A stretch of DNA of 64,000 nt from Thermomicrobiales bacterium (GCA_023957015.1 JAMLHR010000002.1:1-64000); one strand, 5' to 3'. Positions 1 through 7,898 are shown, counted from the stretch's first letter. Notes: generated by a model from the sequence alone, not told the origin. A program made the numbers and translations.

Positions 1-161
1 TCAAACGCGTTGGTGGTAGCAAATACGGATCGCGTGGTGAGGGAATCACCTATCACTTCGATTCCAAGGGTAAGGTGACCAACGTCGTTGCCGGCCACAC
101 GCTGGTACCGATCGAGGAGTTCGCGTTGCCTGAGCGCGTGAAGCGACCGAAACGAAAGTAG
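1..161 (+). CDS. C-terminal fragment of an unrecognised protein
   Basis: An open frame enters from the left edge (first full codon at position 3) and ends at TAG 159-161, giving about 52 residues. The tail holds short strand-like stretches (ITYHFDSKGKVTNVV) and ends in a very basic segment (KRPKRK). The strand pattern loosely recalls the small C-terminal domains of some serine hydrolases, but that is only an impression and no function is assigned. A hairpin with a T-run follows, which fits the end of a transcription unit. Confidence 0.6.
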   Translation, partial: KRVGGSKYGSRGEGITYHFDSKGKVTNVVAGHTLVPIEEFALPERVKRPKRK

Positions 162-178
162 ATATTAAGCCTGTGAGC

Positions 179-232
179 GGGAGTCCGGAGACGTGAGCCG
201 CTGGATTCCCGCTCCTTTGCGACTCCCTTTTT
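179..232 (+). terminator. Probable intrinsic terminator after the first gene
   Basis: GGGAGTC at 179-185 pairs with GACTCCC at 221-227, and TTTTT follows directly at 228-232. An overlapping alternative stem (GAGCGGGA 175-182 with TCCCGCTC 207-214) also exists. The loop of the first stem is long but can fold internally. The site lies 18 bases after the upstream stop codon. Confidence 0.5.
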
Positions 233-299
233 ATGTCGGTAGCCGGGGAGGAGGCACAGTGATCTAGATCATGACTTCAATGCAGAACGCCATACCAGA

Positions 300-1118
300 T
301 CATGGCGATGTAGTTGGCACCCCCACCAACAGCAAATGATTGGTGGTACCCAGGAACTCCGGCTTTTCGCAGCAGTAGGTGTGAAAAGCGAACCACTGCT
401 CGTAGCTCCGCTCATCCATGTTGTTGATACGGTCTCGTACGAGTTCGCTAATCCCGTCCGAGGCGATTTTCCTGGTGACGGTGATGCCGCCGCGTTCAAT
501 TAGCTCGCAAGCATCGTCGATGTTATGGAACACCAGCGGGAATGGATCTATCCGGAACGTCTCGTGATTGTACTCGTCGCTAAGGATGAATCCTGGGTTG
601 TCGTTCAGCTCCTGAGTGAGAATCACCATATCGTTTGTAACAAACGCAAAGAACAGCGTTCCTTCCATCGTACACACTCGTTTGCTCTCTTCAACACAGC
701 GCAAACGATCGGTATCCGACTCGATGTGATAGAGCGGCCCGAGACACAGTACTGTGTCAAAGGTATTGTCAGCCGTGGTGGTCAGATAGCTGATGGCGTC
801 ATCATGGACGATGGTCAGATTTGGCATCGACGCGAGGTTCGCTCGCATCTCCTCAACGTGCTTGGTCACCGGTTCAACGGCGGTCACTCGATATCCCAGT
901 ATTGCGAGCGCTTCTGCATAGCGCCCTGTGCCTGCCCCGAGATCCAGAACTGAAGCTCCAGTTGGTACGGCTTCGGTGATGACGCGAAGCGTGGTGCGGA
1001 ACTCGATCTGTGTGGCCCTGCTGGTCAATCTATCCGACTCATTCCAGATGTCGTAGATTGCCTCGAGTCGCGAATGCTCAGTTGAGAATTCCGCGGCTTG
1101 GTTGAATGGTGACTCCAC
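300..1118 (-). CDS. Class I SAM-dependent methyltransferase
   Basis: This 272-residue protein has the SAM-binding motif I VLDLGAGTGRYAEAL around residue 60, an acidic second motif (TAVEPV) and the DTVLCLGPLYHI strand, which is the usual order of a Rossmann-fold methyltransferase (Methyltransf_11/25 type). The substrate cannot be inferred. The start is GTG at 1116-1118, chosen because GGAGG lies six bases upstream. It follows the acetyltransferase gene by 15 bases on the same strand, and that gap carries only its ribosome-binding site, so the two are probably cotranscribed. Confidence 0.85.
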   Translation of the reverse strand: MESPFNQAAEFSTEHSRLEAIYDIWNESDRLTSRATQIEFRTTLRVITEAVPTGASVLDLGAGTGRYAEALAILGYRVTAVEPVTKHVEEMRANLASMPNLTIVHDDAISYLTTTADNTFDTVLCLGPLYHIESDTDRLRCVEESKRVCTMEGTLFFAFVTNDMVILTQELNDNPGFILSDEYNHETFRIDPFPLVFHNIDDACELIERGGITVTRKIASDGISELVRDRINNMDERSYEQWFAFHTYCCEKPEFLGTTNHLLLVGVPTTSP

Positions 1119-1133
1119 GCGATGCCTCCTCTC

Positions 1134-1652
1134 TCAGAATGAGATAGTATCCGATCTCCACTCAAACACCTGCACATTGGTGCCAGGCCGCACCTCGATC
1201 TCCTGTATGGGTGTGAAGCCCTCACTCTCGTAATACGCCACGAGGCGTCTGTCTCCGCCGGACCAGCAGTCGACGCGGAGGAGACTGATGCCATCCCGAA
1301 TGGTCTGTGCACGTGCCATCTCGATCAGCTCGTGGCCGATACCTTCACCGCGATGGGTCGGCGAGGCGATCAGCAGTTTGAGATACCGTTCGGGCTCCGC
1401 GATAGCGGGGACGTAGTGCATGGGATGATCGGCGACCAGACTGGCACCCACGACCACTCCATCGATCTCGGCGATCGTGAGTACACCCGTTCCCAGCAGA
1501 TCACGCACGAACGCGACCTTGTCGGGATGGTCCGAGAACGGTTCGCTACCCCATTGCTCGGTGCGACCTCGCTCCACCAGCCAGGTGATGTTGGCATCGA
1601 AGAGTGCCACCACGGCATCGGTATCATCGGATGATCCGGCTCGGAACTGCAT
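1134..1652 (-). CDS. GNAT family N-acetyltransferase
   Basis: This 172-residue protein has the GNAT acetyl-CoA pyrophosphate-binding motif in THRGEGIGHELIEMA around residues 98-112. The preceding strand contains RYLKLLIASPTHR, and a C-terminal YYESEGFTPI segment is typical of the fold. GAGG eleven bases before the ATG supports the start. The substrate is unknown. It sits directly upstream of the methyltransferase in a likely two-gene operon. A hairpin separates it from thrS. Confidence 0.85.
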   Translation of the reverse strand: MQFRAGSSDDTDAVVALFDANITWLVERGRTEQWGSEPFSDHPDKVAFVRDLLGTGVLTIAEIDGVVVGASLVADHPMHYVPAIAEPERYLKLLIASPTHRGEGIGHELIEMARAQTIRDGISLLRVDCWSGGDRRLVAYYESEGFTPIQEIEVRPGTNVQVFEWRSDTISF

Positions 1653-1678
1653 TTGGTGATCCTCTCGCGCTAAGGTGA

Positions 1679-1705
1679 AGGCGGATGGAACCGCTCCATC
1701 CGCCT
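1679..1705 (-). terminator. Hairpin downstream of thrS
   Basis: AGGCGGATGGA (1679-1689) and TCCATCCGCCT (1695-1705) form a perfect 11-bp stem with a five-base loop, 28 bases beyond the thrS stop. The following bases in the thrS direction are only weakly T-rich, so termination may be partial. Confidence 0.5.
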
Positions 1706-1732
1706 CCTGTTCTGACTTTCTCGTTCGAGAGA

Positions 1733-3532
1733 CTATGATCTTGGCTCAACCAGATCGAGGCTCTTCGTCTCGATCACTGGTTTGATCAATGCCTCGAAGG
1801 CATCGACCGTCATTGCGCCAAGATCGTCGCCCGAGCGCAGTCGGACGGCGACGCTATCGGCCTCGGCCTCGCGTGCACCGATAACGAGCATGTACGGGAT
1901 CTTCTGCAACTGCGCCTGGCGAATCTTCGCCTGCATGCGGCCGCTTCCGCTGCTCAGTTCCGCGCGAATACCAGCATCCTTGAGTCGCTGCTCAACCTGC
2001 CTGGCGAATTCGACCTGATCGTCCGTAATCGGAATGATGCTGGCCTGAATCGGTGCCAGCCAGGCCGGAAATGCACCCGCGTAGTGCTCGATCAGACCAC
2101 CGACGAAGCGCTCCATCGAACCCAGCAGCGTGCGGTGAATCATCGCGGCTCGGTGCCTGCCACCATCTTCCGCCACGAAGTTCACATCGAAACGTTCCGG
2201 CAGGTTGAAGTCCACCTGAATCGTCGGCCCCGTCCAAGCGCGACCAAGTGCATCCAGCCACTTGATATCGATCTTGGGACCGTAGAACGCACCTTCGCCG
2301 GGATCGAGCTTGTACTTCATGCCGCGGCTCTCGAGTGCCTGACGCAGCGTTTCCGTGGCTTCGTTCCAGATATCGTCAGCGCCGATCGCCTTCTCCGGCT
2401 TCGTGCACAGATAGACTTCCAGACCGTAGCCAAAGATATCGGCCATGTGCAGCGCCAGATCGATGACGCCACCGACCTCTTCCGCCACCTGTTCGTGCGT
2501 GCAGAAGATATGGCTGTCGTCCTGCGTGAAGCCGCGAACGCGCAACATACCGTGCAGCGTGCCGGATCGCTCGAAACGATAGACCGTACCGAGCTCTGCC
2601 AGGCGAATCGGCAGTTCACGGTAGCTGTGGATGCTGTTGTTATAGATGGCAATATGACCCGGGCAGTTCATCGGCTTGAGATAGTAATCTACCTCCTCAA
2701 TGCTCATCGGGCTGTACATATTTTCGCCGTACGTTTCGAGGTGACCGCTTGTCTTATAGATCTTCTCGCTGGCGATATGCGGCGTGTAAACCAGATCGTA
2801 GCCGCGCCTGAGCTGCTCCTGCTGTTCAAACTGCTCGATCAGGTAGCGCACCATCGCACCCTTTGGATGCCAGAGGATGAGTCCAGGACCGATCTCCTCG
2901 TTCACCGAGAAGAGATCAAGCTCCTTACCCAGCTTGCGGTGATCGCGCTTGGCGGCTTCCTCCAGCTTCGTCAGATAGGCGTCCAACTCGTCCTTCGTGT
3001 TCCAGGCCGTACCGTAGATACGCTGCAGCATCGGTCGATTCTCGTCGCCGCGCCAGTAGGCGCCGGCCACCGATTGCAGTTTGAAGGCACCGACTTCCTT
3101 CGTGCTCTCCACGTGCGGACCGCGGCAGAGATCGAGGAAATCACCCTGTTGATACGTCGTGATCACTTCGCCTTCCGGGAAGTTGGCGATCAGTTCCAGC
3201 TTGTAGGGATTGTGCTTGAAGATCTCCATCGCTTCCTCGCGGGAGACTTCCTTGCGCTCAAATACCTCGGCTTTGTTCTTATGCTTGATCATCCGCTTCT
3301 CGATCTCCTTGAGATCGTCCGGTGTGAGCGGACGAGGGAGATCAAAGTCGTAATAGAACCCGTTGTCGATAGCCGGTCCGATACCGAACTTCGCCTCCGG
3401 GAAAACTTCTTGCACGGCTTCTGCCATGAGGTGTGCGGCCGAGTGGCGCATGCGCGCCAGCTCGTACGCGGCGCGATCCTCGGGATCGACCGCGATATCC
3501 ATATGTTGTACGTCTTGCTCTTGGGCAACCAT
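1733..3532 (-). CDS. thrS: Threonyl-tRNA synthetase without TGS domain
   Basis: This class II synthetase charges tRNA-Thr. At 599 residues it begins almost directly in the editing-associated N2 domain (HSAAHLMAEAV, HxxxH, about residue 30). It therefore lacks the roughly 60-residue TGS domain usual in ThrS. The catalytic core shows motif 2 (FERSGTLHGMLRVRGFTQDD), the zinc-binding Cys in KPMNCPGHI, and motif 3 around LLGSMERFVGGLIEHYAG. An anticodon-binding domain follows. The ATG at 3530-3532 is preferred over an upstream in-frame start at 3592, because AAGGAG lies just before it and the upstream stretch belongs to the T-box leader terminator. Expression is probably controlled by tRNA-Thr charging. 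Confidence 0.95.
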   Translation of the reverse strand: MVAQEQDVQHMDIAVDPEDRAAYELARMRHSAAHLMAEAVQEVFPEAKFGIGPAIDNGFYYDFDLPRPLTPDDLKEIEKRMIKHKNKAEVFERKEVSREEAMEIFKHNPYKLELIANFPEGEVITTYQQGDFLDLCRGPHVESTKEVGAFKLQSVAGAYWRGDENRPMLQRIYGTAWNTKDELDAYLTKLEEAAKRDHRKLGKELDLFSVNEEIGPGLILWHPKGAMVRYLIEQFEQQEQLRRGYDLVYTPHIASEKIYKTSGHLETYGENMYSPMSIEEVDYYLKPMNCPGHIAIYNNSIHSYRELPIRLAELGTVYRFERSGTLHGMLRVRGFTQDDSHIFCTHEQVAEEVGGVIDLALHMADIFGYGLEVYLCTKPEKAIGADDIWNEATETLRQALESRGMKYKLDPGEGAFYGPKIDIKWLDALGRAWTGPTIQVDFNLPERFDVNFVAEDGGRHRAAMIHRTLLGSMERFVGGLIEHYAGAFPAWLAPIQASIIPITDDQVEFARQVEQRLKDAGIRAELSSGSGRMQAKIRQAQLQKIPYMLVIGAREAEADSVAVRLRSGDDLGAMTVDAFEALIKPVIETKSLDLVEPRS

Positions 3533-3569
3533 GAGAGTGGCTCCTTTCGTTGAAGCACCTTTGCGAAAA

Positions 3570-3780
3570 CGAAAATGACCCGATGTCCGCAAAGGGACGC
3601 CGGGCCAGACGTGGTTCCACCCTCATTCCGATACGCTATGACGTATCGCTTGATTCAGCCCGGTATCGGGGGCGACCGGAACTGGTTAGGGCGGTTACTC
3701 GCCATTCACCGTCCTGCTCACAGGTGGTAGCTCTGAATCTGTTGACGAGCCGATTCTCACCATTCACGGCATCTCTGAAC
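3570..3780 (-). promoter_or_regulatory. T-box riboswitch leader of thrS (Thr, specifier ACC)
   Basis: On the minus strand the leader contains the near-invariant T-box sequence AGGGTGGAACCACG (complement of 3610-3623). Next comes a terminator whose stem is CCCGgcGTCC paired with GGACatCGGG (3579-3604), then a T-rich run (complement of 3566-3578). Upstream lies a stem I region with CAGAGATG and GGTGAATGG-like elements and a bulged ACCACC (complement of 3723-3728). This offers ACC, a threonine codon, as specifier. The downstream gene is thrS, in agreement. The 5' limit is approximate. Confidence 0.85.
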
Positions 3781-3857
3781 GCAACACAAAACAAGCGTTG
3801 TCCTGATCAACGCACATCTTCAATTACCGTTGAGGGTAGGCTGGTCACGGTCGAAAG

Positions 3858-5219
3858 TCAAGTCCTGTATTCGGGATCGTCTCCATCGGGGAGCAGTTCA
3901 GTGAGATAGTGGTCATCCCACGTGTCATCGTCGTCGTAGTCGTCTTCCCACGCCTCTTCGTCCTCAGTGTTCATGAGTTCATCCCCTCGCTTGAACGTGA
4001 GGATAGGGACGGCTCGGCGAACCGATGCTGATATCGCATTTAGCCCTTCGCGTGTGGATGCCGCGGAAAACTCGCCACCGAGATCTCGCCACCGCGTTGC
4101 CGCCATTGTGCCAGCCAGAGCCGTCGCGCCGATGCCTGCGATCCAACCGCTGCCCTTACGATCACCATCTGTGCGACCAGAGCCAGGCACGGTAATCGAT
4201 GGATTCTCTGACTCAACCCGATCCGGGATATTCGGAGACTCATCAACGACGGCCACGATTCTGTGATCCGTCGTTGTTTCGCCGGTGATTGAGGCGGAGG
4301 CGACGCCTGCTTGCTGGAACACGGCCGCGTCGGGATTCGTCCACGCAATCACTTCGCCGGTGAACTCATTGTTCCCCAGCGCGGTCTGTTGGTCGAATCC
4401 GTAATCGAGAAGCACGAGGTTGTCGTCGTACCAGTCATCCGGTGCAATCCCGTCCAGCGTCACCGCGATGATTCGCGTCGATTGCCGTTGCGCGATCTGC
4501 ACCAGACACCAGCCGGCGTCATCGTCGTAGCCCGTCTTGCCGCCGATGACGCTGGGCGCGGTGGCAAGCACCTTGTTGGTGTTGGTGAGTTGGTATCCGG
4601 TGGAGGTGGTGTGACTGCGCGTGCCCATCACCTTGAGGACGAACGCATTCCCGGCGGTATAGGCCATAAATGCGGCGACATCTGCTGCCGACGAATAGTG
4701 CCCGGGAACACCCCAGCCGTCTGGATTGAGGAGGTGCGTGTTGCGCAGTCCCATATCCTGGACTCGCTGATTGACCATGTCCATAAACCGATCGATGGCA
4801 GTTTCGGCGTCGTCGCCTTCCTGGTATCCCAGGGAGCGGGCGATGGCGCGAGCGGCGTCGTTGCCGCTCGGTAGCAGCATGCCGTAGACCAAATCCTCCA
4901 GGGTGAACTGCTCGCCCGGACCAAAGCCCATGATGGTTGCTTCGGAGGAGACCATATCGTCGGATGTTGTGGTGATAATCGTGTCTAGTGGTGCGATACT
5001 GACCGCTTCCATCGCGGTGAAGATCTTGGTGAGACTGGCGATAGCCACCTGATCGTGGGCGTTACGTTGAGCAAAGATAGCGCCGGTATCGGCGTTCGTG
5101 GAGATATACCGGGTTGAGTTGATCTTCAACTCAGAGGCTTCCTGTGCGACACCGCGAAACCCGGATGTGCCAAGCAGCACCCCAACTCCGGTCCCCATGA
5201 GTTGTCTGCGTGTCAGCAT
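3858..5219 (-). CDS. D-alanyl-D-alanine carboxypeptidase (PBP5/DacF-like)
   Basis: This 453-residue serine peptidase trims peptidoglycan stem peptides outside the membrane. All three penicillin-binding motifs are present: SLTK (Ser62, Lys65), SGN (118-120) and KTG (228-230). The N-terminus, TRRQLMGTGVGVLLG followed by VAQ, looks like a twin-arginine export signal. After the catalytic domain comes a linker, then a hydrophobic segment near residues 358-378, then a very acidic tail (EDEEAWEDDYDDDDTWDD) that would lie in the cytoplasm if that segment spans the membrane. The acidic tail is unusual for the family. Confidence 0.9.
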   Translation of the reverse strand: MLTRRQLMGTGVGVLLGTSGFRGVAQEASELKINSTRYISTNADTGAIFAQRNAHDQVAIASLTKIFTAMEAVSIAPLDTIITTTSDDMVSSEATIMGFGPGEQFTLEDLVYGMLLPSGNDAARAIARSLGYQEGDDAETAIDRFMDMVNQRVQDMGLRNTHLLNPDGWGVPGHYSSAADVAAFMAYTAGNAFVLKVMGTRSHTTSTGYQLTNTNKVLATAPSVIGGKTGYDDDAGWCLVQIAQRQSTRIIAVTLDGIAPDDWYDDNLVLLDYGFDQQTALGNNEFTGEVIAWTNPDAAVFQQAGVASASITGETTTDHRIVAVVDESPNIPDRVESENPSITVPGSGRTDGDRKGSGWIAGIGATALAGTMAATRWRDLGGEFSAASTREGLNAISASVRRAVPILTFKRGDELMNTEDEEAWEDDYDDDDTWDDHYLTELLPDGDDPEYRT

Positions 5220-5488
5220 CCTGGTTGCCCGGTCATAGGCGCATCGCGCCTGCAGTCAGTTCGCTCGAATGATACAGGAGTTTTCGCTTACTCGTCTGCA
5301 ATGTACGTTCATTTCTGTCATCGCTGAGGTGAGGGTTGAACCGATACGAGCGCTGCGTAGGTATTCCGCACGGTGGGATGTTTGCCAGCGTCTCGATCCG
5401 AGGTGAGTGTGGTCGTGTCAGGGGCGATGGTATGGCTTATATCCAACCACGTCGGATTCGATGTTATGACCTTAACCTTTGAGGATTA

Positions 5489-5517
5489 TTGACTTCACGT
5501 AGCTCGTTTGCTAGCCT
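5489..5517 (+). promoter_or_regulatory. Candidate sigma-A promoter for the homocysteine methyltransferase gene
   Basis: TTGACT (5489-5494) and TAGCCT (5512-5517) are separated by 17 bases and lie 47 bases before the start codon. The -35 is good and the -10 is weak. The rest of the 345-base divergent region (5220-5564) shows no gene and no riboswitch that I can recognise. Confidence 0.4.
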
Positions 5518-5564
5518 ACTGAAAAATTCCTACCAGATAGCAAACAATCGAATAGGAGAAGACC

Positions 5565-6512
5565 ATGAGTACAGTGTCCTCAGTGTTGCCTCATCTCGCC
5601 GGTTATCAAACGGTTACCGATGGAGGCCTGGAGACGGAGTTCATCTTCATCGATGGTATCGATCTGCCGGAGATGGCTGCTTTTCCGTTGCTTGAGACCG
5701 AAGCCGGTCGCGACCGGATTACACGCTACTACGATGACTATGCGGCCATCGCAGCCGCAGCAGGTGCGGCGCTATTGTTGGAAACGCCGACCTGGTGTGC
5801 GAATCCCGATCGGGCTGCTCCTCTCGGTTACGATGCCGCGGGACTTCGGCGGGCAAATCTAGACTCGGTTGCATTTATGCAGGAGTTGCGTCGTAAGTAC
5901 CTTGCCGATGTTCCGGTTATCGCCGTCTCGGGCATGGTTGGTCCCCGAGGTGATGGGTATGTCTCCGCAGGGGCGGTCGATCCCGAGGAGGCCCGAGCTT
6001 ACCATCTGCCTCAGATCACCACATTTGCCGAGGCCGGTGCTGACTGCACGAACGCGCTGACGATTCCCGAAGTAGGTGAGGCGATCGGTATCATCCTCGC
6101 GGCCCGAGAGGTAGGTCTCCCTGTGGGAGTGTCGCTGACAGTGGAAACCAATGGCGTCCTCCCCGATGGCACGCCGCTTGGTGCGGCGATGACCCGGATT
6201 CAGGAAGTTGCAGCTCCGGATTGGTTCATGGTGAATTGTGCGCACCCGAACCATGTTGAGGCGGCGTTAGGGGACGGCGGAGAGTGGGTGAACCTCCTGC
6301 GGGGACTCCGCTGCAATGCCTCCAAACTGAGCCACGCCGAGCTTGATGAGTCCGAGGTTCTGGATGCAGGGGATCCCAGGGAGTTCGGGGAAGATCATGC
6401 CAGGATGCGCACCTTGTTCCCGGAACTCACGCTGATCGGTGGCTGCTGCGGGACTGATGCCCGGCATGTTGCCGCCATCTGGGGAGTGGCGGAACAGCTC
6501 CAGATGGTGTGA
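5565..6512 (+). CDS. Homocysteine S-methyltransferase family protein
   Basis: Family members use zinc to activate homocysteine and transfer a methyl group from S-methylmethionine or SAM, making methionine. The 315-residue length fits single-domain MmuM proteins. The zinc-ligand cysteines appear in VNCAHPNH (about residue 224) and in GGCCGTDARHV (about 293-294). The N-terminal VTDGGLETEFIFIDG matches the family's TDGGLxTxL opening. The start ATG follows AGGAGAAGACC. The methyl donor cannot be told from sequence. No other methionine gene is nearby. Confidence 0.85.
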   Translation: MSTVSSVLPHLAGYQTVTDGGLETEFIFIDGIDLPEMAAFPLLETEAGRDRITRYYDDYAAIAAAAGAALLLETPTWCANPDRAAPLGYDAAGLRRANLDSVAFMQELRRKYLADVPVIAVSGMVGPRGDGYVSAGAVDPEEARAYHLPQITTFAEAGADCTNALTIPEVGEAIGIILAAREVGLPVGVSLTVETNGVLPDGTPLGAAMTRIQEVAAPDWFMVNCAHPNHVEAALGDGGEWVNLLRGLRCNASKLSHAELDESEVLDAGDPREFGEDHARMRTLFPELTLIGGCCGTDARHVAAIWGVAEQLQMV

Positions 6513-6550
6513 CGGCAAAGCGCATCGATATGCTGATATCGCGATATGGT

Positions 6551-6584
6551 GAAAAACAGATGAAGCCACCCATTGGGTGGCTTC
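6551..6584 (-). terminator. Intrinsic terminator after tRNA-Val
   Basis: GAAGCCACCC (6562-6571), loop ATT, and GGGTGGCTTC (6575-6584) form a perfect 10-bp hairpin. On the minus strand it is followed by a TTTTT run (complement of 6552-6556). It lies 8 bases past the 3' end of the tRNA and also stands between the tRNA and the convergent methyltransferase gene. Confidence 0.75.
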
Positions 6585-6592
6585 TCTGAGGG

Positions 6593-6666
6593 TGGGAGAT
6601 ACTGGACTCGAACCAGTGACCTCCACGATGTCAACGTGGCGCTCTAACCAGCTGAGCTAATCCCCC
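6593..6666 (-). tRNA. tRNA-Val (anticodon GAC)
   Basis: The 74-base minus-strand sequence folds into a standard cloverleaf. The acceptor GGGGGAT pairs with ATCTCCC with one G-U. The D-arm starts TAGCTCAGCTGG. The anticodon stem CCACG/CGTGG holds the loop TTGACAT with anticodon GAC. The T-loop is GGTTCGAGTCC. The discriminator base is A. The CCA end is not encoded. A terminator hairpin follows. Confidence 0.95.
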
Positions 6667-6714
6667 CTCAGCGCTCGCAAGTATAGGCGCTGACCTGCCG
6701 CTGTGCAAGCGCGA

Positions 6715-7191
6715 TCAGGCGATTTCCCTGGCACACGCGATCAGTTCATCGACCGTCGTCACAACCCGACCACCGCTGGCCTTGATGAAATACTCCACCT
6801 GCAGGGTCACGATTGAGCCAAGGTTATCGCCCGCCAGGCGAAAGTCGGTGCGAATGCCATAGACGCGCTTGCCGTTGGCGAAGGCATAGCCAACTTCTGC
6901 GGCGGTGCCGGAGTCGACATCGACGCCATCAAGAATTGCCATGACGGCGTCGCTTCGATCGATCATCTCGGTATTGCTGCGGCCGATCTCGAAGTTGATC
7001 GCTTGGAGTTTGGTAACGCGTTCGGCGTAAGAGTCGATCTCGCCGCAGGCGACGATCGCTTTGCTGAACTCGGTCTTGGCCCATGGGTTCTCGATCTCCA
7101 CGATCTCGGACAGGATGGTGACCAGTTCGTCCATGAAACCCATCGTCGATGCCGCGAATCCCAGGGGTGATGCCAGATAGACGCGTGTCAT
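6715..7191 (-). CDS. Nucleoside 2-deoxyribosyltransferase family protein
   Basis: Enzymes of this family exchange the base of 2'-deoxynucleosides or hydrolyse deoxynucleoside monophosphates. The 158-residue protein opens with VYLASPLGF, the family's substrate-binding strand. It contains AILDGVDVDSGTAAEVGYA, in which the Glu of AAEVG corresponds to the catalytic nucleophile. GKRVYGIRTDFR follows. GGAG five bases before ATG supports the start. It is transcribed away from a small membrane protein gene with only 27 bases between their start codons. Confidence 0.85.
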   Translation of the reverse strand: MTRVYLASPLGFAASTMGFMDELVTILSEIVEIENPWAKTEFSKAIVACGEIDSYAERVTKLQAINFEIGRSNTEMIDRSDAVMAILDGVDVDSGTAAEVGYAFANGKRVYGIRTDFRLAGDNLGSIVTLQVEYFIKASGGRVVTTVDELIACAREIA

Positions 7192-7212
7192 ATGTGCTCC
7201 GTTCGGTATACT
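7185..7212 (+). promoter_or_regulatory. Candidate promoter giving a leaderless transcript
   Basis: TATACT at 7207-7212 is a near-consensus -10 box, with GTGTCA (4 of 6 to consensus) at 7185-7190, 16 bases upstream. The ATG of the small membrane protein begins at 7219, about where transcription would start, and no Shine-Dalgarno sequence is seen. Confidence 0.4.
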
Positions 7213-7218
7213 CCGGTC

Positions 7219-7422
7219 ATGAAACGACCTCTTGCTCCATCATCGCGAACACAAGCGTACAGCGATTCCGCCAAACTGGCGCTGGCAGTGACCGCGCCAC
7301 TCTTGGTGATGATCAAACTGATCACGCCACTTCCATTTCCGGTGGCGCTGACGCTCGCGGCGTTGCTATTCATCTTCGTGTTCGGATTGCGTCTGCGAAT
7401 GACACCGTTTGGCGGATCGTAG
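7219..7422 (+). CDS. Small two-helix membrane protein, unknown function
   Basis: This 67-residue protein has a polar N-terminus followed by two hydrophobic stretches, roughly residues 18-38 (LALAVTAPLLVMIKLITPL) and 40-57 (PVALTLAALLFIFVFGLRL). ATG at 7219 is preferred to an upstream in-frame ATG at 7192, which would overlap the putative promoter. There is no ribosome-binding site, in line with a leaderless message. Its stop codon lies inside a palindromic element. I do not recognise the family. Confidence 0.55.
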   Translation: MKRPLAPSSRTQAYSDSAKLALAVTAPLLVMIKLITPLPFPVALTLAALLFIFVFGLRLRMTPFGGS

Positions 7423-7470
7423 GCTCGCACTTTATGTGCGGGCAACCCGTGCGTAAAGCACGGGCCTACG
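7418..7470. repeat. Palindromic element with three-way-junction fold
   Basis: CGTAGGC (7418-7424) pairs with GCCTACG (7464-7470). Inside are two side hairpins: CGCAC-tttat-GTGCG (7426-7440) and CCCGTGC-gtaaa-GCACGGG (7446-7464). The two loops and stems resemble each other. The layout recalls REP/MITE-type intergenic repeats or a small structured RNA. I saw no second copy in this window. Confidence 0.6.
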
Positions 7471-7480
7471 TCAGACATTC

Positions 7481-7882
7481 CTAATGCCCCAGCTTCTTCA
7501 CCGAGTTACTGCGATCGTGCCAATGCGCTTCCCACGCACCGAACTCGGTCAGTAGGCCGCCCGCTTCCGCCCACAGCGGCTGCATATTGGCATTCTTCAC
7601 TTTCCAGACACCGGTGATCTGACTGATCACCAGTTTGCTATCGCCGCGAATGATCAGTCGTGCTTTTGCGGGCTCGACCAATGGATGATCGGCGATCGCC
7701 TTGAGTGCCCGGATCAGGCTGATGTACTCGGCCTGATTGTTGGTCATGTTGTCGCCATACTGCATCTCGATCTTACGATCGAAGAGTTCCCCGTTGCGTT
7801 CGATATCGTAACTACCGTATGCCTTTCCTGGATTGCCCTTGCTACCACCATCAAATACGATCTCAAACACGTCAGTCATCAT
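7481..7882 (-). CDS. Ribonuclease H-like protein
   Basis: This 133-residue RNase HI-fold protein has the first catalytic Asp in FDGGSKGNPGKA, the Glu in NNQAEYISLIRAL and the third acid in RGDSKLVISQ. The expected C-terminal N-x-x-A-D-x-L motif reads NSVKKLGH at the very end, so the fourth acidic residue is replaced. Family members cut the RNA strand of RNA-DNA hybrids. Start is the ATG pair at 7880-7882 or 7877-7879, both close behind GGAGAC. The longer frame to 7924 would begin inside a hairpin. Confidence 0.8.
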   Translation of the reverse strand: MMTDVFEIVFDGGSKGNPGKAYGSYDIERNGELFDRKIEMQYGDNMTNNQAEYISLIRALKAIADHPLVEPAKARLIIRGDSKLVISQITGVWKVKNANMQPLWAEAGGLLTEFGAWEAHWHDRSNSVKKLGH

Positions 7883-7898
7883 GTCTCCACACAGATAC

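Noticed and set aside
2084-3553. 489-codon open frame on the plus strand opposite thrS
   Set aside because: It is a shadow of the conserved thrS coding strand. It has no family resemblance and crosses the T-box leader.
5347-5358. GAGCGCTGCG, similar to part of the S-adenosylhomocysteine riboswitch, upstream of the homocysteine methyltransferase gene
   Set aside because: The other conserved riboswitch segments (GGCTCGG and AACGGCGCTC types) do not follow, so the likeness is probably chance.
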